Positions 8,663 through 16,365 of a DNA stretch of 64,000 bases are shown in pieces (within the stretch, counting starts at the first letter, position 1; each line of letters opens with the position of its first letter). The DNA is from Bacillus sp. FJAT-29814 (lineage in GTDB: Bacteria; Bacillota; Bacilli; Bacillales; Cytobacillaceae), in contig NZ_LMTJ01000006.1 in NCBI RefSeq assembly GCF_001510715.1, forward strand, positions 189,704 to 253,703. Direction: 5' to 3'. Made by a program: the position numbers and the translations under genes. A model generated the notes under the pieces. The model had not been told where the DNA came from. It made no database searches and was given only the letters and a program-made list of their open reading frames with translations.

Positions 8663-9319
8663 TTAGTTTTCCACTAACTTCCCTACTAGAATATACCTGT
8701 CGGGTGCCGGTCCGACAAAATCGAATGGATAGCAAGTAATTAGGGTCATGGCTGCATAGTCATATGGGACAATTACGGTACGGTCATTTTTGTCAACAAT
8801 TCTCTGTTCCGAAATTTGATAAGTAAAGGTTCCAGCCTTCGTCTCGATTGTGACCAAATCTCCGACACCAACTTTAGCAAGCTCTTTGAACACCGTATCC
8901 CGGTGTCCGGCGAGTACGGTATTATCTGGTTCTCCCGGCAGCACACTTCCAAAATAATGGCCAACACCTTTTGCCAGCTCTTCTTGGTCCGAGCCTTGAA
9001 TAAGAGGAAATTCCTTTTTTATTTTTGGAATAATAATCTTCCCAAAAACCTCCCCTTTTTCAGGCGGTGTCGAGTAAAGTGGTTGTGCAACTTCATTATT
9101 GAATTCAGTACTTGCCACGGCTGCTGTAATAGGTTCCTCATTGCCTATGCTCGGTGTCGATGCCACCTGATGCGATAAGTCCTTTTGCTCCTCCCACTCA
9201 TTCAGCGATGCTTCAACTTGATTTTGTGATAAGTAAATTTGATATACACAGTAGGAAGCAAAAAAAAGTGAGGAAAGGAAAATGGCCAGCAGAGCCCAGA
9301 AATAAAATCTGCGTTTCAT
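8663..9319 (-). CDS. srtD: Class D sortase
   Basis: Membrane-anchored transpeptidase that cleaves LPxTA-type signals and joins the protein to cell-wall peptidoglycan. 218 aa: an N-terminal transmembrane helix (residues 5-30), a linker, then the sortase barrel (about 85-218). The catalytic residues are seen as His in LAGHRDTVF, Cys in TLITCYPF (the TLxTC signature) and Arg in PDRYILVG. The length and the YPF after the Cys fit class D (YhcS-like). It is immediately downstream (30 bp) of the gene for an LPDTA-bearing surface protein on the same strand, which is very likely its dedicated substrate. Confidence 0.93.
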   Translation of the reverse strand: MKRRFYFWALLAIFLSSLFFASYCVYQIYLSQNQVEASLNEWEEQKDLSHQVASTPSIGNEEPITAAVASTEFNNEVAQPLYSTPPEKGEVFGKIIIPKIKKEFPLIQGSDQEELAKGVGHYFGSVLPGEPDNTVLAGHRDTVFKELAKVGVGDLVTIETKAGTFTYQISEQRIVDKNDRTVIVPYDYAAMTLITCYPFDFVGPAPDRYILVGKLVEN

Positions 9320-9349
9320 TATCGTTCCCTCACCTTCAAATTTACTTTG

Positions 9350-10096
9350 TTATTGCTTTCTGAATTTAAATAAGGTTGCAGCCGATCCGACCGCTAAAAA
9401 TCCACTTAATAGTAACCAGTTCATCCAAGGCCCTGCGGTATCTGGCAGTTTTCCGCCGGAAACTGTTTTTGTTACGTTATGGACTGTTCCTTCGTTATTT
9501 GTTGCTGGTTGCTGCGCATTGTTGGAGCCTGGTTGTTGTGCGTTGTTACCTGTTCCCGGATCTTTAGTGTCCGGATTTTGGGCACCTGGTTCTTGGGTTC
9601 CTGGATTTTCAGTTCCTGGGTCCCCAGTTCCCGGATTTTCAGTTCCTGGATCCCCTGTTCCTGGATCCCCATTCCCCGGATCTTCAGTTCCTGGATCCCC
9701 ATTCCCCGGATCCCCATTCTGAGTAAATTCAACCTTATAAACCAATGTGCCATTCCCCTCATTATTTTGGGCTGGCGGGTCGTTAACAAACTCCTTTTCC
9801 GATTTATCGGTTATGATCACTACAGTTAAAGAAACTGGTTTATTTGGGACCTGTTTATCCAAATTAAATTGTTTGTTTTCTGCATTTTGTGGAGTGAGCT
9901 CATCTTCTAGCTCATCTGAGGTTTCTGTTAACTTGTATTTAATGAAAACTTTAGATATTTTACCTTCAAAACCAGAAATCATGACCTTAATAGAATGTCC
10001 CTGCGTTGCATAAGAAGAATTATAAGCTGTAAAAACACTCCCTATGACGATTACTGTCATCAGAAAAAACCTTAGTAACTGAGCAATTTTTTTCAT
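9350..10096 (-). CDS. LPDTA-anchored repeat surface protein, sortase D substrate
   Basis: A 248-aa secreted protein. The signal peptide is residues 1-30 (hydrophobic core LRFFLMTVIVIGSVFTAY). Residues 31-128 are a beta-rich domain. Residues about 130-190 are a low-complexity stalk of PG[NT]GDPG/PGTENPG pentapeptides that would cross the wall. Residues 215-248 are a cell-wall sorting signal: LPDTA, a hydrophobic helix and the charged tail KFRKQ. LPxTA is the class D sortase motif, and the sortase gene follows 30 bp downstream. It resembles proteins called processed acidic or LPXTG-anchored proteins in Bacillus. The ligand or role of the N domain is not recognisable. Confidence 0.85.
   Translation of the reverse strand: MKKIAQLLRFFLMTVIVIGSVFTAYNSSYATQGHSIKVMISGFEGKISKVFIKYKLTETSDELEDELTPQNAENKQFNLDKQVPNKPVSLTVVIITDKSEKEFVNDPPAQNNEGNGTLVYKVEFTQNGDPGNGDPGTEDPGNGDPGTGDPGTENPGTGDPGTENPGTQEPGAQNPDTKDPGTGNNAQQPGSNNAQQPATNNEGTVHNVTKTVSGGKLPDTAGPWMNWLLLSGFLAVGSAATLFKFRKQ
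9540..9720 (-). repeat. Intragenic GGATCC-type minisatellite coding the PG-rich stalk
   Basis: Near-tandem 15- and 30-bp units (plus-strand form TTCCTGGATCCCC / TTCCCGGATTTTC) encode the PGTGDPG-type pentapeptides. They generate the mirrored shadow ORFs on both strands. Copy number is likely to vary between strains. Confidence 0.75.
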
Positions 10097-10223
10097 TTCA
10101 TTCTCCTCCTAATAGATATATATTTTTCTTAATAAAGCACATTCACTATATCGAACGACGAAGTAAAAAAAATTACACACAAATTAAAATCACAATGAAA
10201 CCAGCATAACCTCCTAATATTTT

Positions 10224-10239
10224 GTTCTGTATAAAGAAC
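10224..10239. promoter_or_regulatory. Putative SinR-type operator (GTTCT-N6-AGAAC)
   Basis: An inverted pair of the GTTCT half-site lies about 130 bp upstream of the sortase-substrate ATG. SinR of B. subtilis is known to bind GTTCTYT. A SinR-like gene lies at 14057-14395. Binding is an inference. Confidence 0.4.
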
Positions 10240-10378
10240 TATATTTTTAGTATATCCTAATTTCCCATGTAAATAAAGAATATTTAACTATTTTTTCACT
10301 ATTTAGAACAAAATGTGAGCTATTGGAATACAGCTGTGAGATGTCTTGAAAGCGAAGAAGGGAACGTGGAAGTGATAA

Positions 10379-10413
10379 AATAAAAAGACCCCCAACCAAA
10401 ATGCGGGGGCCCC
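10379..10413 (-). terminator. Rho-independent terminator of the 77-aa gene
   Basis: A CCCCC/GGGGG stem with an 11-nt loop is followed by TCTTTTTATTTT on the minus strand, just after the stop at 10430. Confidence 0.75.
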
Positions 10414-10429
10414 TAATTAAATAATTCGG

Positions 10430-10663
10430 TTATAGATTTCTCAACACCATATACAACCGGCTGGTCCGTTCACCCTTTTCTTCCTCGGATGCCAAGTCAT
10501 ATTTTTTCAATAAGTGAAACACTTCATTAAGGATATCCTGGGTGTGTTCCTTGGCGAAAAACGCTTCAAATAACGGCACCATATCCTCCGGCAAAAATGG
10601 CTTTTGCGACTCGTATTTCTTTTGAACATCCTCATGGGTATGATCCAGCTTGCATTCACTCAT
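10430..10663 (-). CDS. Small conserved hypothetical protein
   Basis: A 77-aa soluble, acidic and mainly helical protein (DHTHEDVQKKYE, PLFEAFFAKEHTQDILNEVFHLLKKYDLASEEEK). There is no membrane segment and no Cys pair; one Cys and a His-rich N terminus (MSECKLDHTHED) are seen. AGGAGG lies 8 bases before the ATG, and a terminator follows, so it is probably a real monocistronic gene. It resembles small Bacillaceae proteins annotated as group-specific; I do not recognise a function. Confidence 0.65.
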   Translation of the reverse strand: MSECKLDHTHEDVQKKYESQKPFLPEDMVPLFEAFFAKEHTQDILNEVFHLLKKYDLASEEEKGERTSRLYMVLRNL

Positions 10664-10719
10664 GAAAAAATCCTCCTAATACTCTTGATAACCATAGCAT
10701 ACCATTTTTCCGTCCAAAC

Positions 10720-10745
10720 AAAAAAGCCCCGAATAAGGGCTTTAC
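10720..10745 (-). terminator. Rho-independent terminator of the AI-2E family gene
   Basis: AAAGCCC/GGGGCTTT stem followed by six T residues on the minus strand, overlapping the stop codon of the upstream gene. Confidence 0.75.
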
Positions 10746-11749
10746 GTTTTCTTCGTCTCCGTAACTTCCAGAACATCCAGCATAAACACGAACACCGGAA
10801 TCCCGATGATCAATCCCCAGACGCCGAAGAAGTGCTCGGAGAAAATCAACACTATGAATGTATAGAATACAGGAAGATTGGTTTTCGAACTCATTAAGTT
10901 TGGATTCAAAATGTACGCCTCAATTGCATGAATGATGGCAATCGCGATTCCCACGTACAGAACCTTGATAAAACCGCCAATACTATAAGCAATAATCGTC
11001 AGTGGGATCAACGAAATGATAACTCCAGCAACCGGGATCAAGCCTAATATGAAAATCATGATGGATAAACCGCCAAGCTGTGGAAAATCCATCAACCATA
11101 AGGCCAATGTGGTCAGCACACAGTTGACAACCGCTATGATAATCTGAGCCTCAATGACTTTACCGAACGTTCTAACGAATTTTTGTGCAAAGAATTCAAT
11201 TTCTACATAAATTGAAGCGACCTTGCTTGTTCTGAACTTCCTGGTAAATTCAATCAAACGCGGTTTTTCCAATAAGAAGAATAAACTTAGCAATAGTCCC
11301 AGCAGGACCTGCAAGCTAATCTTGCTGATATCGGTCGCATATCTGAATAAAACAGTTACCCCCTGTTCGAGGTAGCTTGAGATTTTTTCCTCATTAATTT
11401 GGCCGATTATATAATTCAACACCACATTATCATGCTTCGATGTATAAAAAGCTGTCAGCTGCCTAATTAACTGGGTAATCTCACTTACAATCATCGGCAG
11501 GTACATGACCAAAGCATAGGAAAGCAATCCGACAATTACGGCATACGATATCAGGACCAGCAGCCTGCGATTTAGCGGGATTTTCCGTTCAATAAATTGG
11601 ACAAGCCGGTCCATTAGGAAGGTAAAAATGAACGTAAGCAATATTAAATTGATCATCGACCGCATCGCATATAATGCAATCCCGACGAACACAAAGATTA
11701 AAATCCTTTTGAAACTGCTGCTTTGAAAGAGTTTATTTATCATCGGCAA
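10742..11749 (-). CDS. AI-2E family transporter (YueF/YtvI-like permease)
   Basis: 335-aa membrane protein with about eight helices: two pairs in residues 10-90, a soluble stretch at about 90-150, then a helix cluster. Family blocks are seen: LLLSLFFLLEKPRLIEF, VEIEFFAQKFVRTFGKVIEAQ, LIPVAGVIISLIPLTIIAYS and IEAYILNPNLMS. The family includes YdgG/TqsA and sodium/proton antiporters; most Bacillus members have no proven substrate. The TTG at 11749 is 8 bases after GGGG, whereas the ATG at 11743 has poorer spacing; either could be used. Standalone gene with its own terminator. Confidence 0.85.
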   Translation of the reverse strand: MPMINKLFQSSSFKRILIFVFVGIALYAMRSMINLILLTFIFTFLMDRLVQFIERKIPLNRRLLVLISYAVIVGLLSYALVMYLPMIVSEITQLIRQLTAFYTSKHDNVVLNYIIGQINEEKISSYLEQGVTVLFRYATDISKISLQVLLGLLLSLFFLLEKPRLIEFTRKFRTSKVASIYVEIEFFAQKFVRTFGKVIEAQIIIAVVNCVLTTLALWLMDFPQLGGLSIMIFILGLIPVAGVIISLIPLTIIAYSIGGFIKVLYVGIAIAIIHAIEAYILNPNLMSSKTNLPVFYTFIVLIFSEHFFGVWGLIIGIPVFVFMLDVLEVTETKKT

Positions 11750-11847
11750 TTATCAAACCCCATTATTCTGACTATAATCCACCCATTCAGTGAAATTACA
11801 TGTTTATTATAACAAATTAAAAAGGAAATTTCCCATATAGAGTATGA

Positions 11848-12813
11848 TTAAAATTGGACAGGAACCATCGAGCTGTCAATCGCTTTGAGTTCAAATCCCT
11901 GCTGCTTTAAATAATCGAGCAGCTTCGGCAAATGGGCAAGTGTTTCCTTTCTCTCATGAAGCAAAATGACAAATGGGCCGGAATGATTGGCCTTAGCATT
12001 CATTTGTTCTATGACTGCATTGACATAGCGTTCATCTTTATAATACCAATCCTTGCTATCGATATTCCAATCCCACATTTGATATCCGTTAGCGGTGACT
12101 GCAGCTTTGTATTCATCCTTCATATAAGGCGCGCTGCCATATGGGGTTCGCATCAAATGCGATTCGATACCTGAGATTTCAAGAAGCGTATTACGGTTTT
12201 GGTCTAATTCTCCCAAAACAGAATTGGTTGAAGCATAAAATGTATTCTTCTGGTGAGACACACTATGCAGCCCAACTGATTGCCCCGAGTCAACCATTAA
12301 TTTAACCGCATCAGGATACCTTCTTATATTCCCGTCAATCATAAAAAACGTTGCTTTGGCATTGTATTGTTCCAACAGTGCGATAATATCCCCGCTAAAT
12401 GGCGCCGGGCCATCATCGAAGGTCAGATAAACAGTTTTATTGCTTTCAGCTGGTTGTGTCCCAGCAGGTTGAGATTGATTACCATTGGTTTCAGACGGCG
12501 TTGTTTGAGGAGCAGTGGCATTAGAATCAGGCGGTGCTGCGGCTGTTTCAGATGTTGTGGTATCCGTGCTTTCACGAGATGAAGCCATCGCCTTTTCCTG
12601 ATGTTTGCGATGCAGTTCCTTCTCAGGCTTTTCATTAAGATAGTTGGCCGCTACAGCCTTTTTGATATTTTCATTGTTTTTATGATTAGTAGTTTCTTCG
12701 GCGGCATTGGCCTTGAAGTAGTTTGTCACAAGTACGGCAGTAAACAAGACGACAATCGTGACAGCAAGTGCGATCGCACCTTTGACCTGTCTTCTCTGCT
12801 TAAGTTTCCCCAT
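11848..12813 (-). CDS. Membrane-anchored polysaccharide deacetylase (NodB domain)
   Basis: Predicted to remove N-acetyl groups from peptidoglycan or another amino-sugar polymer outside the membrane. About 321 aa: transmembrane anchor near residues 12-33, a Ser/Thr/Pro-rich linker to about 125, then a NodB catalytic domain. Motif 1 is TFDDGPAPFS (catalytic base and metal Asp), motif 2 is GLHSVSHQ (metal His pair), motif 3 is MRTPYGSAP, and motif 5 is VILLHERKE. The long reading frame begins at 12852, but AGAGGG sits correctly for the ATG at 12813. Substrate is inferred from the family. Confidence 0.88.
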   Translation of the reverse strand: MGKLKQRRQVKGAIALAVTIVVLFTAVLVTNYFKANAAEETTNHKNNENIKKAVAANYLNEKPEKELHRKHQEKAMASSRESTDTTTSETAAAPPDSNATAPQTTPSETNGNQSQPAGTQPAESNKTVYLTFDDGPAPFSGDIIALLEQYNAKATFFMIDGNIRRYPDAVKLMVDSGQSVGLHSVSHQKNTFYASTNSVLGELDQNRNTLLEISGIESHLMRTPYGSAPYMKDEYKAAVTANGYQMWDWNIDSKDWYYKDERYVNAVIEQMNAKANHSGPFVILLHERKETLAHLPKLLDYLKQQGFELKAIDSSMVPVQF

Positions 12814-13116
12814 TATTCCATCCCTCTTTGTTGATTTTATTTCCTTCCTCATTATAGACGAAAATTCGACCGTTGTGTTTCATATCTATTAAAAATATTA
12901 CAATTCTATTAAAAAATAAGTCAGAATAGTAGAATATCAGACAAGTTCCAACAAATTCCTTCTTTACCATTGTAACTTATATATGTTGAAAATGGGTAAA
13001 AAATTATTAAATTTTTCCAAAAGGCAGACAGGCAAAATCCGGGCGATTTTCACATACATATCAAGGAGTGAAATGAATTTCATGTTGGCCGAAGCAAATC
13101 ATGTGGAGGTGTTGAA

Positions 13117-13338
13117 GTGTCTGGCGGACTCAAAGCCCTGCTTTACATCTTATCGTTTTTCATACCTGTAGTTGGACTTATTGTAGGGATTATTTGGATG
13201 AATGGTGAGGATCTTGAAAAGAAGGCAATAGGCAAGACCTGTTTGATTATTGGAATTGTCTCGATCGTGTTGAGCTGTATCTGTTGGTTTGCCGCTACGG
13301 CATTTTCGCTTGTTCCGGCGTTTATGACGGGGTATTAA
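13117..13338 (+). CDS. Small two-helix membrane protein
   Basis: 73 aa starting at GTG, 7 bases after GGAGGTG. Two hydrophobic segments (residues 6-28 and 41-67) flank a short charged loop (NGEDLEKKAIGKTC). It resembles small DUF-type membrane proteins of Bacillus that lack an assigned role. A strong terminator follows directly, so it appears to be an independent transcription unit. Confidence 0.6.
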   Translation: MSGGLKALLYILSFFIPVVGLIVGIIWMNGEDLEKKAIGKTCLIIGIVSIVLSCICWFAATAFSLVPAFMTGY

Positions 13339-13360
13339 TTTTTGTAAAAATAAAGACGAA

Positions 13361-13398
13361 GACCCAATTCATCTCGGACGGTGAATTGGGTTCTTTTT
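13361..13398 (+). terminator. Rho-independent terminator after the 73-aa gene
   Basis: A 10-bp perfect stem, ACCCAATTCA (13362-13371) with TGAATTGGGT (13382-13391), followed by TCTTTTT. Confidence 0.85.
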
Positions 13399-13417
13399 GG
13401 CGGAGGAGTGATTGGGC

Positions 13418-14047
13418 ATGCTGGAAGAAATACTGCATTTCTTTGGTAGGGCGATATGTCACCAACTCGAGGACCGTTCACTCCATATAGATGGTAAACC
13501 ACTTTCTGTCTGTGCGCGCTGCACAGGGATTTATATAGGAATATTTTCAGCCTTGGTTTATTTACATTTGTTTAAACGGAAAGCAAACATAACCATTCCA
13601 TCGGTGAATATGAGTTTTTTTCTTCTATTATTTATGGTGCCGCTTATTATTGATGGGACAGGATCATATATCAACCTTTTTGAAAGTAATAATCTTAGGA
13701 GATTATTAACTGGGATCAGTTTTGGATTTGCGCTGCCGTACTTTATTTATCCATTGCTCTTACTGAAAACATTCGAACGAACAAGTCAGCCGGTCATAAA
13801 AAATAATAAGGATATGTTTATTCCAATACTGCTTAGTGTAACCATTGCTGGAATGGTATATTGGAGTAAACTTCCTTATTATATTTTCGATAGCTTTATA
13901 GTTTTTACTATTATAACCTGGTTCAGCTTGTGTGTTTCATTTATGTTTTCACGTCTTCAGATCCCTGTTTTAAGGTGGGTCGTTTCCATATTTATAAGCC
14001 TGGGGTTTTTATCTATTCTTTCCCTACTCCATCAAATGGCTTTTTAA
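13418..14047 (+). CDS. DUF2085 family membrane protein
   Basis: 209-aa membrane protein with the DUF2085 signature near the N terminus: CHQLEDRSLHIDGKPLSVCARCTGIYIG, whose paired Cys and His (CHQ...C-A-R-C) suggest metal or redox binding at the membrane face. Five or so hydrophobic helices follow. The ATG at 13418 is chosen because GGAGGAG (13402-13408) is too close to the TTG at 13412. It converges on the SinR-like gene with only 9 bp between stop codons. Function unknown. Confidence 0.8.
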   Translation: MLEEILHFFGRAICHQLEDRSLHIDGKPLSVCARCTGIYIGIFSALVYLHLFKRKANITIPSVNMSFFLLLFMVPLIIDGTGSYINLFESNNLRRLLTGISFGFALPYFIYPLLLLKTFERTSQPVIKNNKDMFIPILLSVTIAGMVYWSKLPYYIFDSFIVFTIITWFSLCVSFMFSRLQIPVLRWVVSIFISLGFLSILSLLHQMAF

Positions 14048-14056
14048 TAAAAATTG

Positions 14057-14395
14057 TTATTTTTCTTTGTTAATCGCATCCAATAAATCTTTAATTTGTT
14101 TTATTTTTTGAGGACTCAACTGTTCCTCATTTAGTTCAATTTCAACTTTTAGTTTATTCATTCCAGGTTCCCTGTTATTATTGGAAGGACCAGTTCCAAT
14201 TTGATGTTTTACTAAGTATTCGACATCAACTTGTAAGGCTTCCGCTATTTTTTCCAAAATGTCCAAACTCGGATTTGTTTGGATATCCCGTTCCAATAAA
14301 CTTAGATAGGACTTTGAAATACCTGTTAGTAAACTAAGTTTGGTTATTGAATATCCTTTTTCACTACGCAACCTCTGAAGCTTTTTTCCATCCAT
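14057..14395 (-). CDS. SinR-like XRE-family repressor at the end of the Tad pilus locus
   Basis: 112 aa. Residues 4-60 are an HTH_3 domain very close to SinR (RLRSEKGYSITKLSLLTGISKSYLSLLERDIQTNPSLDIL). The C terminus (LNEEQLSPQKIKQIKDLLDAIN) is a helical pair like the SinR/SinI dimerisation hook but differs in sequence, and no SinI-like antagonist gene is seen nearby. It lies 75 bp downstream of tadC on the same strand. GTTCT boxes of the SinR type lie upstream of the flp genes and of the sortase substrate, so it may control pilus and surface-protein expression. That link is inferred. Confidence 0.82.
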   Translation of the reverse strand: MDGKKLQRLRSEKGYSITKLSLLTGISKSYLSLLERDIQTNPSLDILEKIAEALQVDVEYLVKHQIGTGPSNNNREPGMNKLKVEIELNEEQLSPQKIKQIKDLLDAINKEK

Positions 14396-14470
14396 CGTAT
14401 CTCTCCTCTATTCAGTTCAAACTATCGCCACCATTCACTTTGTTTTGCATATAAAATTAGTATTAATTTT

Positions 14471-15400
14471 TTATCCACCCAGCCCCTTAGTAACCAAATG
14501 AACTGCAAAAGGACCTAAAATGATAATAAACAAGGACGGAAGAATGAATATAACCATTGGAAATAGCATCTTAACTGGCGCTTTCATCGCCTGCTCACGT
14601 GCTGCTTCCCTTCGCTGTTCACGAATTCGTATAGTAAGATTTCCTAGTACTTTCGCCATTCCGATACCTAGTTGATCAGCTTGAATTATAGATGTAATAA
14701 TGCTTTGCAATGATTCTGATGGAACTCTTTTTCGTAATTCATAAAATGCATCCCTTCTAGACTTTCCCAGTTTCATATCTTCCAAAACTTGTTTAAACTC
14801 ATCCGAAAGTGGGCCCTTTATATTTTTTGATACTTCTGCTATAGCCAGATCGAGCCCCATTCCAGCCTCTAGCAAAAGATTTACTGTATCAAAAAAATCC
14901 GGCATTGATTTATTAATTTCTTTAATTCTTGCTGTCTTTTTCTTCCCAAGGTAAAATACCGGGAATCGTAAACCCAAAATTGCTAAAACAATTGCGTACA
15001 TCCAAACCATCATTTTGTTATCAGACGAAGGTAAAATTATAAGAATAAGTGGCAAACTAAAAGCCGCACTGAGGACAAGTTGAAATAATCTGAAATCGAT
15101 TGCTGATTTGAATGGATTACCAGCATCTCTAAGCTGAGTATCTATTTTTTTCATCTCACCTCTTGAAATTTTTTTATTCAACCATAGTGCCCCTTTATTC
15201 CAATAACTTTGGAATAGGATTCCTAATCGGCTCTCTTTTCTTGGCAATTCATGCTCTTTTTGACTGTTTACTGGTTCTTCAAAATAAATGCTTATTCGAT
15301 TTTCAAAAGCAATCTTTCTTTTAAATAATGAAGACAAAATTGCCGCAAGAAAGAAAGTCATAAATGCAGCTGTTAGAAAAAAGAGGAAGAGTTCCTTCAT
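14471..15400 (-). CDS. tadC: Tad pilus inner-membrane platform protein TadC (T2SS F domain)
   Basis: Polytopic platform protein that works with TadB and the CpaF ATPase to extrude Flp pilin. 309 aa: N-terminal helix (residues 3-24), a second helix pair at about 100-145, then the T2SSF domain (MPDFFDTVNLLLEAGMGLDLAIAEV...LSDEFKQVLEDMKLGKSRRDAFYELRKRV) and a C-terminal hydrophobic segment. Last of the tad genes, 3 bp after tadB. Paired TadB and TadC are typical of Tad systems, not of type IV pili. Confidence 0.9.
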   Translation of the reverse strand: MKELFLFFLTAAFMTFFLAAILSSLFKRKIAFENRISIYFEEPVNSQKEHELPRKESRLGILFQSYWNKGALWLNKKISRGEMKKIDTQLRDAGNPFKSAIDFRLFQLVLSAAFSLPLILIILPSSDNKMMVWMYAIVLAILGLRFPVFYLGKKKTARIKEINKSMPDFFDTVNLLLEAGMGLDLAIAEVSKNIKGPLSDEFKQVLEDMKLGKSRRDAFYELRKRVPSESLQSIITSIIQADQLGIGMAKVLGNLTIRIREQRREAAREQAMKAPVKMLFPMVIFILPSLFIIILGPFAVHLVTKGLGG

Positions 15401-15403
15401 TAC

Positions 15404-16363
15404 CTACACCTCAATTTTGATAATCTTTTGAATAAACAGCCATCCAATAATGTTTGAAACAATACTTACGAAAAGTAATGTCCATCCCAAAGGATGGTCT
15501 AGCATTGGTTGAAAGTAGTCTCCGGTCACTAATGCAAGGTATAAACCAAGACCGACAGGAAGCATAGTAATAATCCAGGCCGACAATCTTCCTTGAGAAG
15601 TTAATGTATTTAACTCTTCCAAAATCCTGACCCTTCCTCTAATGGTTTCTTCCATAGTTTCAAGAAGTTCTGCTAGGTTTCCTCCACTTTTTCTTTGTGC
15701 CAAAATTGCCCTTACTACTACTTCAAGTTCCTTGTTAGGCAATCTTTCCACTAACTCTTCAAAAATCTCTTCCAAGGGAATTCCTAATCCAGTTTGTCTT
15801 ACAATCCGTTCAAATTCAGGACCGATTGGGTCGGTTACTTCTTTTCCGACAAGTTGTATTGCCTGCATAAAACTAAAACCTGCCCTTAGTGAATTCGCCA
15901 TCATGCCTAATACCTCAATTAACTGATAAGAAAGTAAAGCCAACCTTTTTTTTCTTTTTTGCTTTAAGTAAAATTTTGGCACGAAAAAACCTATCAATAA
16001 GGCTATTATAGAAAAATACCACGACAGATCTAATAAATATAAAAAAAATGCTAACCCACCGGAAAAAAGTATTCTTAAAGCGAAGAATTCCTCCGGTTTC
16101 AATTTACTTCCTGCTTCTAATATTAATTTCTCAGTGGAATCACTAAATTGCAGATCTTTAAATAACTGAGCAACTGAAAGAAAAGTTCGTTTAAGCAATG
16201 CTGGACTCTTCGACTTATCTTCAATTACCTCTGTCTGAGATATGGGCAAAAACTCACTGATTCGTTTACTCATTCTTTTCTTATATAAATACCCATTTAA
16301 AAAAAGGAAAATTAAAGTACTAATGATTAAGAACAGTATTACTAATTCAATGGCATTTTTCAT
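15404..16363 (-). CDS. tadB: Tad pilus inner-membrane platform protein TadB (T2SS F domain)
   Basis: 319 aa platform protein. N-terminal helix (residues 4-24), a helix pair at about 100-140, the T2SSF domain (YQLIEVLGMMANSLRAGFSFMQAIQLVGKE...GPEFERIVRQTGLGIPLEEIFEELVERLP) and a C-terminal helix pair. The longer frame starts at 16387, but ATG 16363 follows GTAGGAGAG correctly. It begins 2 bp after the cpaF stop, implying translational coupling. Confidence 0.9.
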   Translation of the reverse strand: MKNAIELVILFLIISTLIFLFLNGYLYKKRMSKRISEFLPISQTEVIEDKSKSPALLKRTFLSVAQLFKDLQFSDSTEKLILEAGSKLKPEEFFALRILFSGGLAFFLYLLDLSWYFSIIALLIGFFVPKFYLKQKRKKRLALLSYQLIEVLGMMANSLRAGFSFMQAIQLVGKEVTDPIGPEFERIVRQTGLGIPLEEIFEELVERLPNKELEVVVRAILAQRKSGGNLAELLETMEETIRGRVRILEELNTLTSQGRLSAWIITMLPVGLGLYLALVTGDYFQPMLDHPLGWTLLFVSIVSNIIGWLFIQKIIKIEV

Positions 16364-16365
16364 TT

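Larger units (their letters stand above)
10097..10429. other. Intergenic region upstream of the surface-protein gene with SinR-like boxes
   Basis: There is no gene. It contains a GTTCT-N6-AGAAC inverted pair (10224-10239), a further AGAAC (10305-10309) and the terminator of the next gene. The sequence is strongly AT-rich near the surface-protein start. Confidence 0.5.

Noticed and set aside
9472..9829. Several ORFs on both strands over the surface-protein stalk
   Set aside because: Shadow frames of the 15-bp minisatellite; the signal peptide, LPDTA signal and ribosome site support only the 9350-10096 frame.
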